A stretch of 47,338 nucleotides of DNA from Flavobacterium branchiophilum NBRC 15030 = ATCC 35035 (GCF_002217205.1 NZ_MUGT01000006.1:10001-57338), one strand, 5' to 3'. Numbered from the stretch's first letter, positions 34,630 to 46,236 are shown. Notes: generated by a model from the sequence alone, not told the origin. Program-made: numbers and translations.

Positions 34630-34637
34630 TACCTTTG
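34630..34637 (+). promoter_or_regulatory. Candidate promoter of the two-component pair, -7 element
   Basis: TACCTTTG matches TAnnTTTG, 20 nt before the response regulator ATG at 34657. A TTTG is found 16 nt upstream, slightly too close for the -33 element. Confidence 0.5.
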
Positions 34638-34656
34638 CCTTTCAAAACAAATTCAA

Positions 34657-35337
34657 ATGAAAATACTTTTGTTAGAAGACGACTTTGTGTTGTCTAAATT
34701 AATCGTTGATTTTTTTAACCAAAAAAATTTTAATTGCGATCCTTATTATGATGGAAGTTTGTTGATTCAAAAATATAAATCAGAAAAATACGATTTAATT
34801 GTTTTGGATATTAATGTACCCGGCAAGAATGGAATAGCCGTTTGCAAAGCTATTAGAGAGCAAGATAAGAAAACACCTATTATTATGCTTACTGCATTTA
34901 GCGAAATTGAGGATAAATTAGCTTCGTTTGAAAACGGAGCAGATGATTATTTAATTAAACCTTTTCATTTTGATGAACTCTTTGCAAGAGTCAATTCGTT
35001 ATTAAGAAGAAAAGAAGTACCACAAACTGAACAAAAACTTAAACTTATTGATGATTTAGAAATAAATATTTCTGAAATGAAAGTTTTTAGAAATAAAATA
35101 GAGGTTAAACTTACACCAAAAGAATATAATTTATTATTAATTTTGGCCAATGCGGAAGGTAAAGTAGTAACAAAGCAAATAATTGCCGATAAACTTTGGG
35201 ATTACCACATTGAAACTAATCAGAATACAATTGAAGTTTATATTAATTTTTTAAGAAAAAAAATTGATAAAGACCATAAAATTAAATTAATACATACTAA
35301 AATTGGATATGGATATTATTTAAAAATTGAAGAATGA
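34657..35337 (+). CDS. OmpR/CusR-type response regulator
   Basis: The 226-aa regulator has a receiver domain (1-120) with acidic pocket LLLEDDF, phosphorylation site Asp51 in VLDINVPGKNG, Thr in MLTAFSE and Lys in YLIKPFHFDEL, followed by a winged-helix DNA-binding domain (about 130-225, LTPKEYNLLLILANAEGKVV). The ATG at 34657 starts the conserved MKILLLEDD; 11 residues encoded upstream are unlikely. It overlaps the histidine kinase gene by 4 bp. Together with the efflux genes downstream it should respond to heavy metal, by analogy with CusRS/CzcRS. Confidence 0.93.
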   Translation: MKILLLEDDFVLSKLIVDFFNQKNFNCDPYYDGSLLIQKYKSEKYDLIVLDINVPGKNGIAVCKAIREQDKKTPIIMLTAFSEIEDKLASFENGADDYLIKPFHFDELFARVNSLLRRKEVPQTEQKLKLIDDLEINISEMKVFRNKIEVKLTPKEYNLLLILANAEGKVVTKQIIADKLWDYHIETNQNTIEVYINFLRKKIDKDHKIKLIHTKIGYGYYLKIEE

Positions 35338-36701
35338 ATTTAAAAAATCGAATTTCGTTTTTAGTAAGTTGGTTGTTTACAGTATTATTTAGGCTAGCAT
35401 CTACTTTTATTTTTGTATTGTATTCCAATTTTCGAAAAGAAGAATTTAGAGATAGGCTCGAAATCAGGGCTTTATCTAGTATAAAATTGTTGATGAATGT
35501 CAAAGAAGTAGATCATGAATTGATGAAAACTATTGACGAAAATTCGATAAATAGTTTGTATGACGAGCGCACTTTGATATTTGACAGCCATCTAAAATTG
35601 ATTTTTAGTAATATTGAAGGGAAAACCATCAAATGGTCTATTAATGATTTGAATTATCTAAAAAAGCACAAATCATTTTTTAAAAAGAAAGGTGAATATG
35701 AATATTTTGGTGTTAATTATAAGACAAATACAACAAATTATTATGTATTGATTTCGGCAACAGATAAATTTGGCGCTAGAAAAGTGGATTATTTGCGGTA
35801 TGTGTTACTTATATCTTATCTAGTTTTTACGGTAGTTTGTTGGTTTTTAACTTCCTTTATGGTTAAAAAAGCCATTAACCCATTATGGGAGTTTCATCAA
35901 AATATAAAAAATATCAACGAAAATAATTTAGATACAAGACTATTGGTTTCCAAGAAAAAAACTCAAAATGAAATAGATTTATTAGCTACTGAATTTAATT
36001 TTATGATGGATAGGATTCAGCTGTCTTATCAAAAACAAAAAGAATTTACTGCTCACGCATCACACGAGTTGCGAACGCCTTTGTCTAGGGTAACATCGCA
36101 GCTCGAGAATAGAATTTCAAATAATGAATTTTTGCAAAAAGACACTACTTTTTTGAAAACTATTCTTAATGATGTTAATCAAATTACAGAATTGATTCAT
36201 TCATTATTGATACTTTCAAAATTAGATACCAATAAAAGTAACAACTTGGATTTTTGTAGAATAGATGAAATATTGTATGCATCGATTGAAAAAACCAACA
36301 AAATGTACCCCAATTTTAGCATTTCGTTAGATATGGTAGAAAGTACTAATTTAGAACAATTTTTGGAAATTAAGGGTAATAAATCACTTTTGGAAATTGC
36401 ATTAATTAATATTTTGAAAAATGCCTGTATTTATTCTACAAACAAACAAGCTTTTGTGAAAATTGAAACCATCGAAAACGAGTTGATTGTATCGGTTTCC
36501 AATTATGGTAAAACATTAAATTCCGACGAGCAAAAACAACTTTTTACGCCATTTATGCGTGGTGCCAATTCAAATGGCACAAATGGTTTTGGACTTGGAT
36601 TACGAATTGTAAAACGTATTTTGCACCTCCATCATGCCGATGTTTATTATCGGTCGCCTTCGGATAATTGTAATGTTTTTGACATAAAATTTTATTTTTA
36701 A
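35334..36701 (+). CDS. Membrane sensor histidine kinase (CusS-like)
   Basis: The 455-aa kinase has two membrane segments (about 8-28 and 158-180) around a periplasmic sensor of about 130 residues, a HAMP domain (about 180-232), a HisKA domain with the H-box FTAHASHELRTPLSRV (His244), and a HATPase domain with N-box EIALINILKNACIYS and G-boxes around NGFGLGLRIVKRIL. The periplasmic region should sense the inducing ion. Its start codon overlaps the regulator stop, so the pair is translationally coupled. Confidence 0.93.
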   Translation: MNLKNRISFLVSWLFTVLFRLASTFIFVLYSNFRKEEFRDRLEIRALSSIKLLMNVKEVDHELMKTIDENSINSLYDERTLIFDSHLKLIFSNIEGKTIKWSINDLNYLKKHKSFFKKKGEYEYFGVNYKTNTTNYYVLISATDKFGARKVDYLRYVLLISYLVFTVVCWFLTSFMVKKAINPLWEFHQNIKNINENNLDTRLLVSKKKTQNEIDLLATEFNFMMDRIQLSYQKQKEFTAHASHELRTPLSRVTSQLENRISNNEFLQKDTTFLKTILNDVNQITELIHSLLILSKLDTNKSNNLDFCRIDEILYASIEKTNKMYPNFSISLDMVESTNLEQFLEIKGNKSLLEIALINILKNACIYSTNKQAFVKIETIENELIVSVSNYGKTLNSDEQKQLFTPFMRGANSNGTNGFGLGLRIVKRILHLHHADVYYRSPSDNCNVFDIKFYF

Positions 36702-36707
36702 GTTTTT

Positions 36708-36736
36708 TTTAAGTCTCATTTTAAGGAAGTTTAAAG
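36708..36736 (+). promoter_or_regulatory. Candidate operator upstream of the efflux operon
   Basis: TTTAAG occurs at 36708-36713 and 36720-36725, with TTTAAAG at 36730-36736, between the kinase stop and the start of the first efflux gene. Direct repeats of about 10-12 nt are the usual binding pattern for OmpR-type regulators. It may bind the adjacent response regulator; a weak -7-like CCTTTG lies just downstream. Confidence 0.35.
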
Positions 36737-36781
36737 TACAATATGTAAACCTTTGTATGCTAAAAAAAATAAGCAAACAAA

Positions 36782-38029
36782 ATGAAAAAATATTGGATTT
36801 TACTTTTTATGATATGGGGTAAAACAGTGGTTTTTGCCCAAAAAAATTATACATTGCAGGATTGTGAGGGGCTATTTTTGAAAAATAACCTTATATTATT
36901 GGCATCTCATTTCAATATTGAGGCATCTAAAGCCATGACAATGCAAGCCAAGATATGGGACAATCCCGTAATTTCTGGTGATTTGAATGTATATAATCCC
37001 GAAGCTCAAAAATATTGGGACGTTGGAACACAAGGAGCAAAATCTTTTGGAATATCTCAAATTATTTATTTGGGTGGTAAAAAACGAAATGAAGTTAAAT
37101 TATCCAAAATCAACGAACAAATAGCCGAGTTGGAATTTGCAGATTTGTTAAGAAATTTAAAATTTCAATTGCGAAACAGTTTTTTTGATGTTTATTATAA
37201 CAATAAAACATTAGAAACTACTGAAAAACAAATGGTTAAACTCAAAGAATTGATAAATTCCTATGATGTACAAACGCAAAAAGGAAATGTAGCTTTGAAA
37301 GAGTTGGTTCGATTAGAGGCTTTGTATTTGAATTTTAAAAATGAACGTTTGGATTTGATAGAACAAAACTTAGAAGCTCAATCCAATTTAAGATTGTTAC
37401 TTTCTGAAAATGAGGATGTTATTCCTGTTTTGAATCCTTCAGATGTTGATAAATATAATAAAGACTTAATTTTTGATGCTACACATTTAGAAAAACAAGC
37501 ATTTGAAAACCGACCTGATTATTTGATTAAACAAAAAGAGATTGAAGCCAACGAATTGAATATCAAATTTCAAAAATCATTAGCCATTCCCGATATAACA
37601 TTAGGAGCTTCTTATACCCAAAGAGGCGGGGCGTTTGACAATCAAAAAAACGTCAATTTCTCGATTCCTTTACCACTTTGGAATAAAAATAAAGGGAATA
37701 TCCAACTTTCTAAAACCATTTTAGAACAATCAAAAGCCGAAATAACTGCATTAGACTTTCAATTGAAAAATGAAATTACATCCAGTTGGAAAGAATGGCA
37801 CGAAGCCAAAAGCAACTTTATGGAATTGAAACCCACAATTTATCAAGATTTAGAATTGGTGTATAAAGGAATTTTAGATAATTTCCAAAAAAGGAATATA
37901 AGTTTGTTAGAATTTACTGATTTTATGGAAAGTTTCAATCAAGCTAACATCCAATATAACGACATGAAGAAAAAAGTGGTTATTACAGGCGAAAAGTTAA
38001 ATAATACTGTGAACAAAGAATTGTTTTAA
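36782..38029 (+). CDS. Outer membrane efflux protein, TolC/CusC/CzcC type
   Basis: The 415-aa protein has a signal peptide (about 1-20, ending VFAQ) and two OEP repeats with the typical long helices, for example FGISQIIYLGGKKRNEVKLS and FSIPLPLWNKNKGNI, which in such proteins form the membrane barrel and periplasmic tunnel. It should form the outer-membrane exit duct for the adaptor and pump encoded downstream. It is separated by 10 bp from the adaptor gene. Confidence 0.9.
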   Translation: MKKYWILLFMIWGKTVVFAQKNYTLQDCEGLFLKNNLILLASHFNIEASKAMTMQAKIWDNPVISGDLNVYNPEAQKYWDVGTQGAKSFGISQIIYLGGKKRNEVKLSKINEQIAELEFADLLRNLKFQLRNSFFDVYYNNKTLETTEKQMVKLKELINSYDVQTQKGNVALKELVRLEALYLNFKNERLDLIEQNLEAQSNLRLLLSENEDVIPVLNPSDVDKYNKDLIFDATHLEKQAFENRPDYLIKQKEIEANELNIKFQKSLAIPDITLGASYTQRGGAFDNQKNVNFSIPLPLWNKNKGNIQLSKTILEQSKAEITALDFQLKNEITSSWKEWHEAKSNFMELKPTIYQDLELVYKGILDNFQKRNISLLEFTDFMESFNQANIQYNDMKKKVVITGEKLNNTVNKELF

Positions 38030-38039
38030 ATTAAAAAAA

Positions 38040-39122
38040 ATGAAAAATACTATTTTTATCCTATTAGCAACAGTTACATTGATGGTAAGTTGCAAAAAAG
38101 AAGTTGAAAAAACAGAAGTGGCATCGGCATTTGTATTAAGCGATAGTATGTTGAAAACCACCACAACAGCATTGGCAACTACTCAGGATTTGAAAAATGA
38201 ATTGAGTTTTTATGGTAAAATAACTGCCGATAATAATAAAGCAATAGATGTTTATCCTCTTGTTGGTGGAAATGTGTTGCGTGTACATGTAGAATTAGGT
38301 GATTACGTACACAAAGGACAGGTTTTAGCTGTAATAAAAAGTGCAGATATTGCCGATTTTGAAAAGCAAATGACCGATGCCAAAACCGATTTGGTAGTGG
38401 CAAAAAATAATTTGAAAGTAGTTCAAGAACTTTTTGAAGGAAAATTAAACGCCGAAAGAGATGTTTTAGAAGCTAAAAGTCAAGTAGATAAAGCCCTTTC
38501 TCAATTACATCGCATTCAAGAAACATATCAAATATACAGTATCAAGTCAGGGTCGTTATATGAAGTGAAAGCTCCAATAAGTGGTTTTATTATTCAGAAA
38601 AATATCAATCAAGATATGCTTTTGAGAAACGACCGTAGCGATAACATCTTTGATATAGCTGAAATAAGTAACGTTTGGGCCATTGCCAATGTTAATGAAG
38701 GTGATATAGAAAAAGTAAAATTGGGTCAATCAGCTTCTGTAACAACGTTGAGTTACCCTGACAAAGTTTTTTCGGGCAAAATAGATAAAATTTTCAACGT
38801 TATAGACCCTCAAACAAAAGCAATGAATGCTAGAGTAATTTTAGATAACAAAGGATTTTTATTGAAGCCAGACATGAATGCAACCATCAAATTATCTTTT
38901 TCTGAAGGTCAAAAGATGATTGCTGTGCCAAGTTCGGCTATTGTTTTTGATAAAAGTAAAAATTTTGTTATGATTTTTAAAGACCGAAACAATATCGAAA
39001 CCCGACAAGTTGAAGTTTATAGACAAGTTGGCGATGTAACATATATTACGAGTGGTTTATCTGAAAACGAAAAAGTAATCACAGCCAATCAATTATTTAT
39101 TTACGATGCTTTAAACGACTAA
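38040..39122 (+). CDS. RND efflux periplasmic adaptor lipoprotein, CusB/CzcB type
   Basis: The 360-aa membrane fusion protein begins with a lipoprotein signal (Cys19 after LMVS) and has the biotinyl-lipoyl halves (VYPLVGGNVLRVHVELGDYVHKGQVLAVI and later YEVKAPISGFIIQKNINQDM) around a helical hairpin, then a beta-barrel domain and a membrane-proximal domain (PSSAIVFDKSKNFVMIFK). It bridges the inner-membrane pump and outer-membrane duct. No His-rich N-terminus or obvious Met-Met clamp is seen that would settle the metal. Confidence 0.9.
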   Translation: MKNTIFILLATVTLMVSCKKEVEKTEVASAFVLSDSMLKTTTTALATTQDLKNELSFYGKITADNNKAIDVYPLVGGNVLRVHVELGDYVHKGQVLAVIKSADIADFEKQMTDAKTDLVVAKNNLKVVQELFEGKLNAERDVLEAKSQVDKALSQLHRIQETYQIYSIKSGSLYEVKAPISGFIIQKNINQDMLLRNDRSDNIFDIAEISNVWAIANVNEGDIEKVKLGQSASVTTLSYPDKVFSGKIDKIFNVIDPQTKAMNARVILDNKGFLLKPDMNATIKLSFSEGQKMIAVPSSAIVFDKSKNFVMIFKDRNNIETRQVEVYRQVGDVTYITSGLSENEKVITANQLFIYDALND

Positions 39123-39123
39123 C

Positions 39124-40386
39124 ATGAAAATCAAAATTACTTTTTTATTAACATGTTTTGGCTGTTTTGCAAGTATCTTGGCCCAGCAACAACAGGACAG
39201 TATTGAAGGGTACAGTTTGAAATTTCAAATGACTTCTATATACCAATGGCACCCAGAATTTGCGGCAAAATACAGCGGACAAAACAGTATGTTGTCTGAA
39301 GAGCAAAGGGCTTTGTCGCTTACTTCTACATTGTTTTTGGATGTACCTCTTTGGAAAGGGGCAACATTTACATTCAATCCTGAAATGTCTGGCGGCGAAG
39401 GACTATCCACTGCAAAAGGTCTTGGTGGTTTTCCAAATGGCGAAACGTTTAGAATTGGCGATCATAAACCTGTTGTGTATATGGCCAGAATGCTAATCGA
39501 ACAAGCATTTGAATTTAAAAATAAGGCACGCTTAACAGTGGTTTTTGGAAAATTTGGTTTGGCCGATTATTTTGATACCAATACTTATTCGCACGACCCT
39601 CGAACCCAATTTTTAAATTGGTCTCTCATGACGCACGGAGCTTGGGACTATGCAGCCAATACACGTGGTTATACAGATGGATTATATGCCAATTACCAAT
39701 GGCACCAATGGCAATTTAGGACTTCTATTTCGGCATTGCCAACCAATGCAAATGGACCCAATTTGTATTTTAGTTTTGACAAATCGTATGCTATCAATAC
39801 TGAAATAGAAAGAATAGTAGTTTTTAAAAATAATGATTGGGGGGTAATAAAGTGCATTGGTTACCGAAATTTAGCAAATATGGGCAGCTACCAACAAGCA
39901 AATAATGTTGGACAAACCCCCGATATAACCGCTGTAAGACAAGAAGGTAGAACCAAGTATGGTATAGGGCTTAATGCTGAATACACCCATCAAGAGTCGT
40001 GGGGCATTTTTGGAAGAGCCAGCTATAATGATGGCAAAAACGAAACTTGGGCTTTTACGGAAATAGATCAATCTGCCTCTATTGGTTTAAGTATCAAAGG
40101 TAAAAATTGGAATAGAAATCAAGATTTTGCTGGAATTGCTTTGGTTGCCAATGGATTGTCCAAAGTACATCAAGAATACCAACGACTAGGAGGAAACGGA
40201 TTTATGATTGGAGATGGAACTATAAATTATGGAAGCGAGAAAATATTAGAAGCATTTTATGCTTTTGCGGTTCCAAAGTCTAATATTACTTTAACTCCTG
40301 ATTATCAGTTTGCTATCAATCCAGGTTACAATAAAGACAGAGGACCAATTTCTTTTTTAGCCTTGAGGTTTCATGTTGAATTTTAA
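39124..40386 (+). CDS. OprB-like carbohydrate-type porin within the efflux operon
   Basis: The 420-aa exported protein (signal peptide about 1-20, ending ILAQ) fits the Bacteroidota OprB-type porins: QMTSIYQWHPEFAAKYSGQN, LFLDVPLWKGATFTFNPE, LGGFPNGETFRIGDHKP, FGKFGLADYFDTNTYSHDPR and a barrel ending in aromatic LALRFHVEF. Such porins are usually sugar-permeable. Its position one base after the adaptor stop and 49 bp before the pump makes it part of the efflux operon; a role in metal or counter-ion passage is inference only. Confidence 0.82.
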   Translation: MKIKITFLLTCFGCFASILAQQQQDSIEGYSLKFQMTSIYQWHPEFAAKYSGQNSMLSEEQRALSLTSTLFLDVPLWKGATFTFNPEMSGGEGLSTAKGLGGFPNGETFRIGDHKPVVYMARMLIEQAFEFKNKARLTVVFGKFGLADYFDTNTYSHDPRTQFLNWSLMTHGAWDYAANTRGYTDGLYANYQWHQWQFRTSISALPTNANGPNLYFSFDKSYAINTEIERIVVFKNNDWGVIKCIGYRNLANMGSYQQANNVGQTPDITAVRQEGRTKYGIGLNAEYTHQESWGIFGRASYNDGKNETWAFTEIDQSASIGLSIKGKNWNRNQDFAGIALVANGLSKVHQEYQRLGGNGFMIGDGTINYGSEKILEAFYAFAVPKSNITLTPDYQFAINPGYNKDRGPISFLALRFHVEF

Positions 40387-40435
40387 GAAAAAAAATATTA
40401 TTTATATTAATATATAATAAAATAATTGCAAAAAA

Positions 40436-43400
40436 ATGAATAAATTTATTAGAGGCATTATCGCTTTTTCATTAAAAAATAAAGCATTTACCTTTTTTTG
40501 GGTAGGATTGCTTACACTTTCGGGCTTTATTGCCTTTAAAAATATGCCTATTGAGGCTTTTCCAGATGTTACCAATACTCAAATCATTATTGTAAATCAA
40601 TGGAACGGCAGAAGTGCCGAAGAAATAGAACGATTTGTTACTTCGCCTATTGAAATTGCCATGAACTCCGTACAGAAAAAAACGTCTGTTCGAAGTATCA
40701 CCATGTTTGGACTTTCTGTAATTAAAATTATTTTTGACGACGGCGTAGATGATGCATTTGCCAGACAGCAAGTAAATAATTTATTAAAAAACGTTACTTT
40801 ACCCGAAGGAGTAGAAGTAGATGTGCAGCCCCCTTATGGACCAACAGGAGAAATTTTTAGATATGTTTTGAAAAGTAAAAACAGAGATTCAAAAGATTTA
40901 CTTACCATTCAATCTTGGACAATAGATAGACAATTGAGAGCCGTTCCTGGTGTTGCAGATTTGGTTGCTTTTGGCGGACAAGAAAAAACTTATGAAATCG
41001 GTGTCGATCCCGTAAAATTATCCAAATACAATATTACTCCTTTGCAAGTTTATAAAGCGGTGAGCGAAAGTAATTTGAACGTTGGGGGAGATGTTATCGA
41101 AAAAAACGGTCAGGCTTATGTAGTAAGAGGTGTTGGATTATTAAAAAGTATTTCGGATATAGAAAATATTATTGTTGATGATGCCAATGGAAATCCAATT
41201 CTAGTAAAAAATTTGGCAAATGTTATAGAAAGTGCCATGCCAAGAGTTGGACAGGTGGGACTAAACGATAATGATGATATTGTTGAAGGCATCATTGTGA
41301 TGCGAAAAGGCGAAAATGCTAAAGAAGTTTTGGCATTAGTTAAAGCTAAAATTGAACAATTAAACAATGGTATATTGCCAAGTGATGTAAAAATGGAAAC
41401 TTTTTATGACAGAGATCGCTTGATGAATTTTACTACAGAAACTGTGATGCACAATTTATTTGAAGGCATAATATTGGTAACCTGTATTGTATTTTTATTT
41501 ATGGCCGATTGGAGAACTACTTTTACGGTTTCCATCGTTATTCCGTTGTCGTTGTTATTTGCTTTTTTATGCTTAAAAATGATGGGAATGAGTGCCAATT
41601 TGCTTAGTTTGGGTGCTGTCGATTTCGGTATTATTATTGATGGTGCCGTTGTGATGGTTGAAGGATTGTTTGTTGTTTTAGATCATAAAGCCCATGCCGT
41701 TGGTATGGAAAAATACAACAAATTGGCTATTGGAAGCATGATTAAAAAAACAGGAACCGAAATGGGAAAATCCATTTTCTTTTCTAAATTAATTATCATT
41801 ACGGCACTTTTGCCAATATTCTCTTTTCAAAAAGTTGAAGGCAAAATGTTTTCGCCTTTGGCTTATACTCTAGGTTTTGCTTTGATGGGAGCCTTAATTT
41901 TTACTTTAACATTAGTTCCCGTATTATCTCATATTTTATTAAATAAAAATGTAGTCGAAAAAAACAATCCTTTTGTTAATTTTTGGGATAAAATAGTTGG
42001 CAAAGGTTTTCAATGGACTTTCAAACATAAAGTCAAATCTTTGGTTATTTCTTTGGCAATAATGGTACTTGTATTTTTTTCGGCAGGTTTTCTTGGCACC
42101 GAATTTTTACCTCAATTAAACGAAGGTGCCTTGTGGGTAGAAGCTAAACTGCCAATGAGTTCGAGCTTAAATCAAACCGTAAAAACAACGGCTATTTTAC
42201 GTAAAGATTTACAATCTTTTCCTGAAGTAATAGGTGTGCTTTCGCAAGTCGGAAGAAGTAATGACGGAACTGATCCTAGTGGGTTTTATTACGTTCAAAT
42301 GCAAGTCAATTTAAAACCAAAAGAAGAATGGACACGTAACATTTCTATGGATGAATTAGTAGATCAAATGGACAAAAAGCTGAAAGTACATCAAGGCATT
42401 GGCTACAATTATTCGCAGCCTATCATTGATAATGTAGCAGAAGCTGTTGCAGGAATTAATGCGTCTAATGCCGTTAAAATTTATGGAGACGATTTAGATA
42501 AACTAGACGAATTGGCCAATAAAGTAATTGACAAAATAAAAAATGTGCCTGGTATCAAAGATGTGGGGATTCTGCGTAATGTGGGACAGCCAGAGTTGAG
42601 TGTTGTTTTGGACAGACAAAAAATGGCTGCTTATGGTGTTACTCTTGCCGATGCTCAAGCTGTTTTGGAACTTGCTTTTGGCGGAAAAACTGCAACAGAA
42701 AAGTTTGAAGGCGAAAAAAAGTTTGCAGTTAGAGTTCGATTTGGAAAAGAATACAGAAAAGATGAAAAAGATATTGCCGATTTGAAAGTACCAACTTTAA
42801 GTGGAGCTAAAATTCCAATTAAAGAAATTTGTGATATCAAAAACATTACAGGCCCCGCTTTTATATACAGAGACAATACCAAACGTTTTATCGGAGTAAA
42901 ATTTTCTGTTCGAGACCGTGATTTAGGTAGTACTATTGCCGAAGCACAATCAAAGGTGGACAAATTAAAGTTACCAACAGGTTACACCGTTGGTTGGACT
43001 GGAGAATTTGAAAACCAAGTTCGAGCCAGTGCCCGTTTAGGCCAAGTGGTACCTATTAGTTTAATTGGTATTTTTGTCTTGCTCTTTATCTTGTTTGGCA
43101 ACATCAAAGATTCGTTATTGGTTTTAGCAAATGTGCCTTTTGCTATCATTGGTGGTATTATTGCATTGCATCTTACAGGTATGAATTTTGGAATTTCGGC
43201 AGGGGTAGGATTCATAGCTTTGTTGGGTATTTGTATTCAAAATGGTGTGATTCTGATTACAGAGTTTCACAATAATCTAAAAGCCAAACATACACTAGAC
43301 GAATCCATATATCTGGGCGTAAAATCCAGAACAAGAGCAGTAGTTATGACTGCATTAATGGCTTCTATCGGTTTGATGCCAGCAGCAATTTCGTCGGGAA

Positions 43401-43534
43401 TTGGCTCCGAATCGCAAAAGCCTTTGGCTATTGTAATCATTGGCGGATTGGTTACTGCAACAGTTTTGACTTTATTGGTTTTCCCTATTATATTCTGGAT
43501 TTTTAACAGAAAAAAACATGCTCCAATAGAGTAA
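40436..43534 (+). CDS. Heavy-metal RND efflux permease, CusA/CzcA family
   Basis: The 1032-aa pump has the HME-RND pattern: 12 membrane helices in two groups and two large periplasmic loops. The proton-relay motif DFGIIIDGAVVMVE in helix 4 (Asp396, Asp402, Glu409) matches the spacing of CzcA Asp402/Asp408/Glu415. It should export divalent or monovalent metal ions with proton antiport; I cannot tell Zn/Co/Cd from Cu/Ag. It completes a regulator-sensor-C-B-porin-A operon, ended by a strong terminator. Confidence 0.95.
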   Translation: MNKFIRGIIAFSLKNKAFTFFWVGLLTLSGFIAFKNMPIEAFPDVTNTQIIIVNQWNGRSAEEIERFVTSPIEIAMNSVQKKTSVRSITMFGLSVIKIIFDDGVDDAFARQQVNNLLKNVTLPEGVEVDVQPPYGPTGEIFRYVLKSKNRDSKDLLTIQSWTIDRQLRAVPGVADLVAFGGQEKTYEIGVDPVKLSKYNITPLQVYKAVSESNLNVGGDVIEKNGQAYVVRGVGLLKSISDIENIIVDDANGNPILVKNLANVIESAMPRVGQVGLNDNDDIVEGIIVMRKGENAKEVLALVKAKIEQLNNGILPSDVKMETFYDRDRLMNFTTETVMHNLFEGIILVTCIVFLFMADWRTTFTVSIVIPLSLLFAFLCLKMMGMSANLLSLGAVDFGIIIDGAVVMVEGLFVVLDHKAHAVGMEKYNKLAIGSMIKKTGTEMGKSIFFSKLIIITALLPIFSFQKVEGKMFSPLAYTLGFALMGALIFTLTLVPVLSHILLNKNVVEKNNPFVNFWDKIVGKGFQWTFKHKVKSLVISLAIMVLVFFSAGFLGTEFLPQLNEGALWVEAKLPMSSSLNQTVKTTAILRKDLQSFPEVIGVLSQVGRSNDGTDPSGFYYVQMQVNLKPKEEWTRNISMDELVDQMDKKLKVHQGIGYNYSQPIIDNVAEAVAGINASNAVKIYGDDLDKLDELANKVIDKIKNVPGIKDVGILRNVGQPELSVVLDRQKMAAYGVTLADAQAVLELAFGGKTATEKFEGEKKFAVRVRFGKEYRKDEKDIADLKVPTLSGAKIPIKEICDIKNITGPAFIYRDNTKRFIGVKFSVRDRDLGSTIAEAQSKVDKLKLPTGYTVGWTGEFENQVRASARLGQVVPISLIGIFVLLFILFGNIKDSLLVLANVPFAIIGGIIALHLTGMNFGISAGVGFIALLGICIQNGVILITEFHNNLKAKHTLDESIYLGVKSRTRAVVMTALMASIGLMPAAISSGIGSESQKPLAIVIIGGLVTATVLTLLVFPIIFWIFNRKKHAPIE

Positions 43535-43565
43535 GGTTAAGTATTTATGATAATTTAGTTAGTAG

Positions 43566-43599
43566 AAAAACTGTTCTTGTAAAGGAACAGTTTTTTTTT
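43566..43599 (+). terminator. Intrinsic terminator of the efflux operon
   Basis: AAAAACTGTTC pairs perfectly with GAACAGTTTTT across an 8-nt loop and runs into further T residues. Confidence 0.9.
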
Positions 43600-43690
43600 G
43601 AAAAATAGATCCTGCTCCCTTCAATTCATTTTACACACTTTTTTGGAGTGTTTGGCATAAATCAAACAACAACTATAATTCTTATATTTT

Positions 43691-43829
43691 GGGCGTTCCC
43701 CAAGGGTCGGGCTATCCATTGCAAACAACGTTCATCGAACTCCAAAATAAATATAATATTGTGAACCAATAATCCCTTTTTGTTTTTTCTTTAAAAAACA
43801 AAAAAGGATTTCCACTACTATCCCTAACG
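43691..43829 (+). repeat. Dispersed structured palindromic repeat (copy C)
   Basis: The 139-bp element begins GGGCGTTCCCCAAGGGTCGG and ends CTATCCCTAACG. It shares CAACGTTCATNGAACTCCA, ATATTGTGAA and AAAAAGGATTTCCA with copy B, but its central stem is CTTTTTGTTTTTT / AAAAAACAAAAAAG instead of the GAGGC-containing stem there. Complementarity is kept while sequence changes. Confidence 0.8.
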
Positions 43830-44060
43830 AAAAATACGGTAAAAAACAACATTCAGCTATTTTTTTTATATTTCAAAAATTCAAATCTACTACAACGTTT
43901 GCATCATCACTCAAAATTAAAATATTACGCATAAAACCCCTTCATTATTGAAAACTTATTAACGAAAACGTTTGAATTTTGATGAATATCTAAAAATAAT
44001 TAAAAATACGTTCGTAAAATGATTCATGTTTGTTAATTTTACAACTTTAAAATTCAAAAT

Positions 44061-46098
<2,038 letters not shown>

Positions 46099-46112
46099 CA
46101 ATACAAAACAAC

Positions 46113-46155
46113 AACAACCCGTTGATTATGAATCATTTGACGGGTTGTTTTTTTA
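46113..46155 (+). terminator. Intrinsic terminator of pfkA-gap
   Basis: AACAACCCGT pairs with ACGGGTTGTT across an 17-nt loop, followed by T residues; it starts 15 bp after the gap stop. Confidence 0.85.
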
Positions 46156-46160
46156 TTTGG

Positions 46161-46236
46161 AGCCAATCCCGCTATTCGCTATATCTTTTCTTTTTTTAAA
46201 GAAAAAAAAGAAAAGGATGCCGCTACTATCGGGGCT
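46161..46236 (+). repeat. Short palindromic intergenic repeat (variant E)
   Basis: The 76-bp element runs from AGCCAATCCCGCTATTCGC to GCCGCTACTATCGGGGCT, with outer ends complementary (AGCC / GGCT, CCCG / CGGG) and a central stem ATCTTTTCTTTTTTT / AAAAAAAAGAAAAGGAT. The CGCTAT-ATC and AAAAGGAT-CCGCTACTATC modules resemble copies B and C, so it is a related type. Confidence 0.65.

Larger units (their letters stand above)
43535..44060. other. Gene-free region between the efflux operon and pfkA
   Basis: These 526 bp hold a terminator (43566-43599) and repeat copy C (43691-43829). From 43830 to 44060 I see no gene. A short CGAAAACGTTTG near 43964 has a symmetrical centre like LacI-type sites but is too short to call. 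Confidence 0.55.

Noticed and set aside
43950..43985. LacI-type operator before pfkA
   Set aside because: The symmetrical core AAACGTTT is only 8 bp and is not next to a recognisable promoter.
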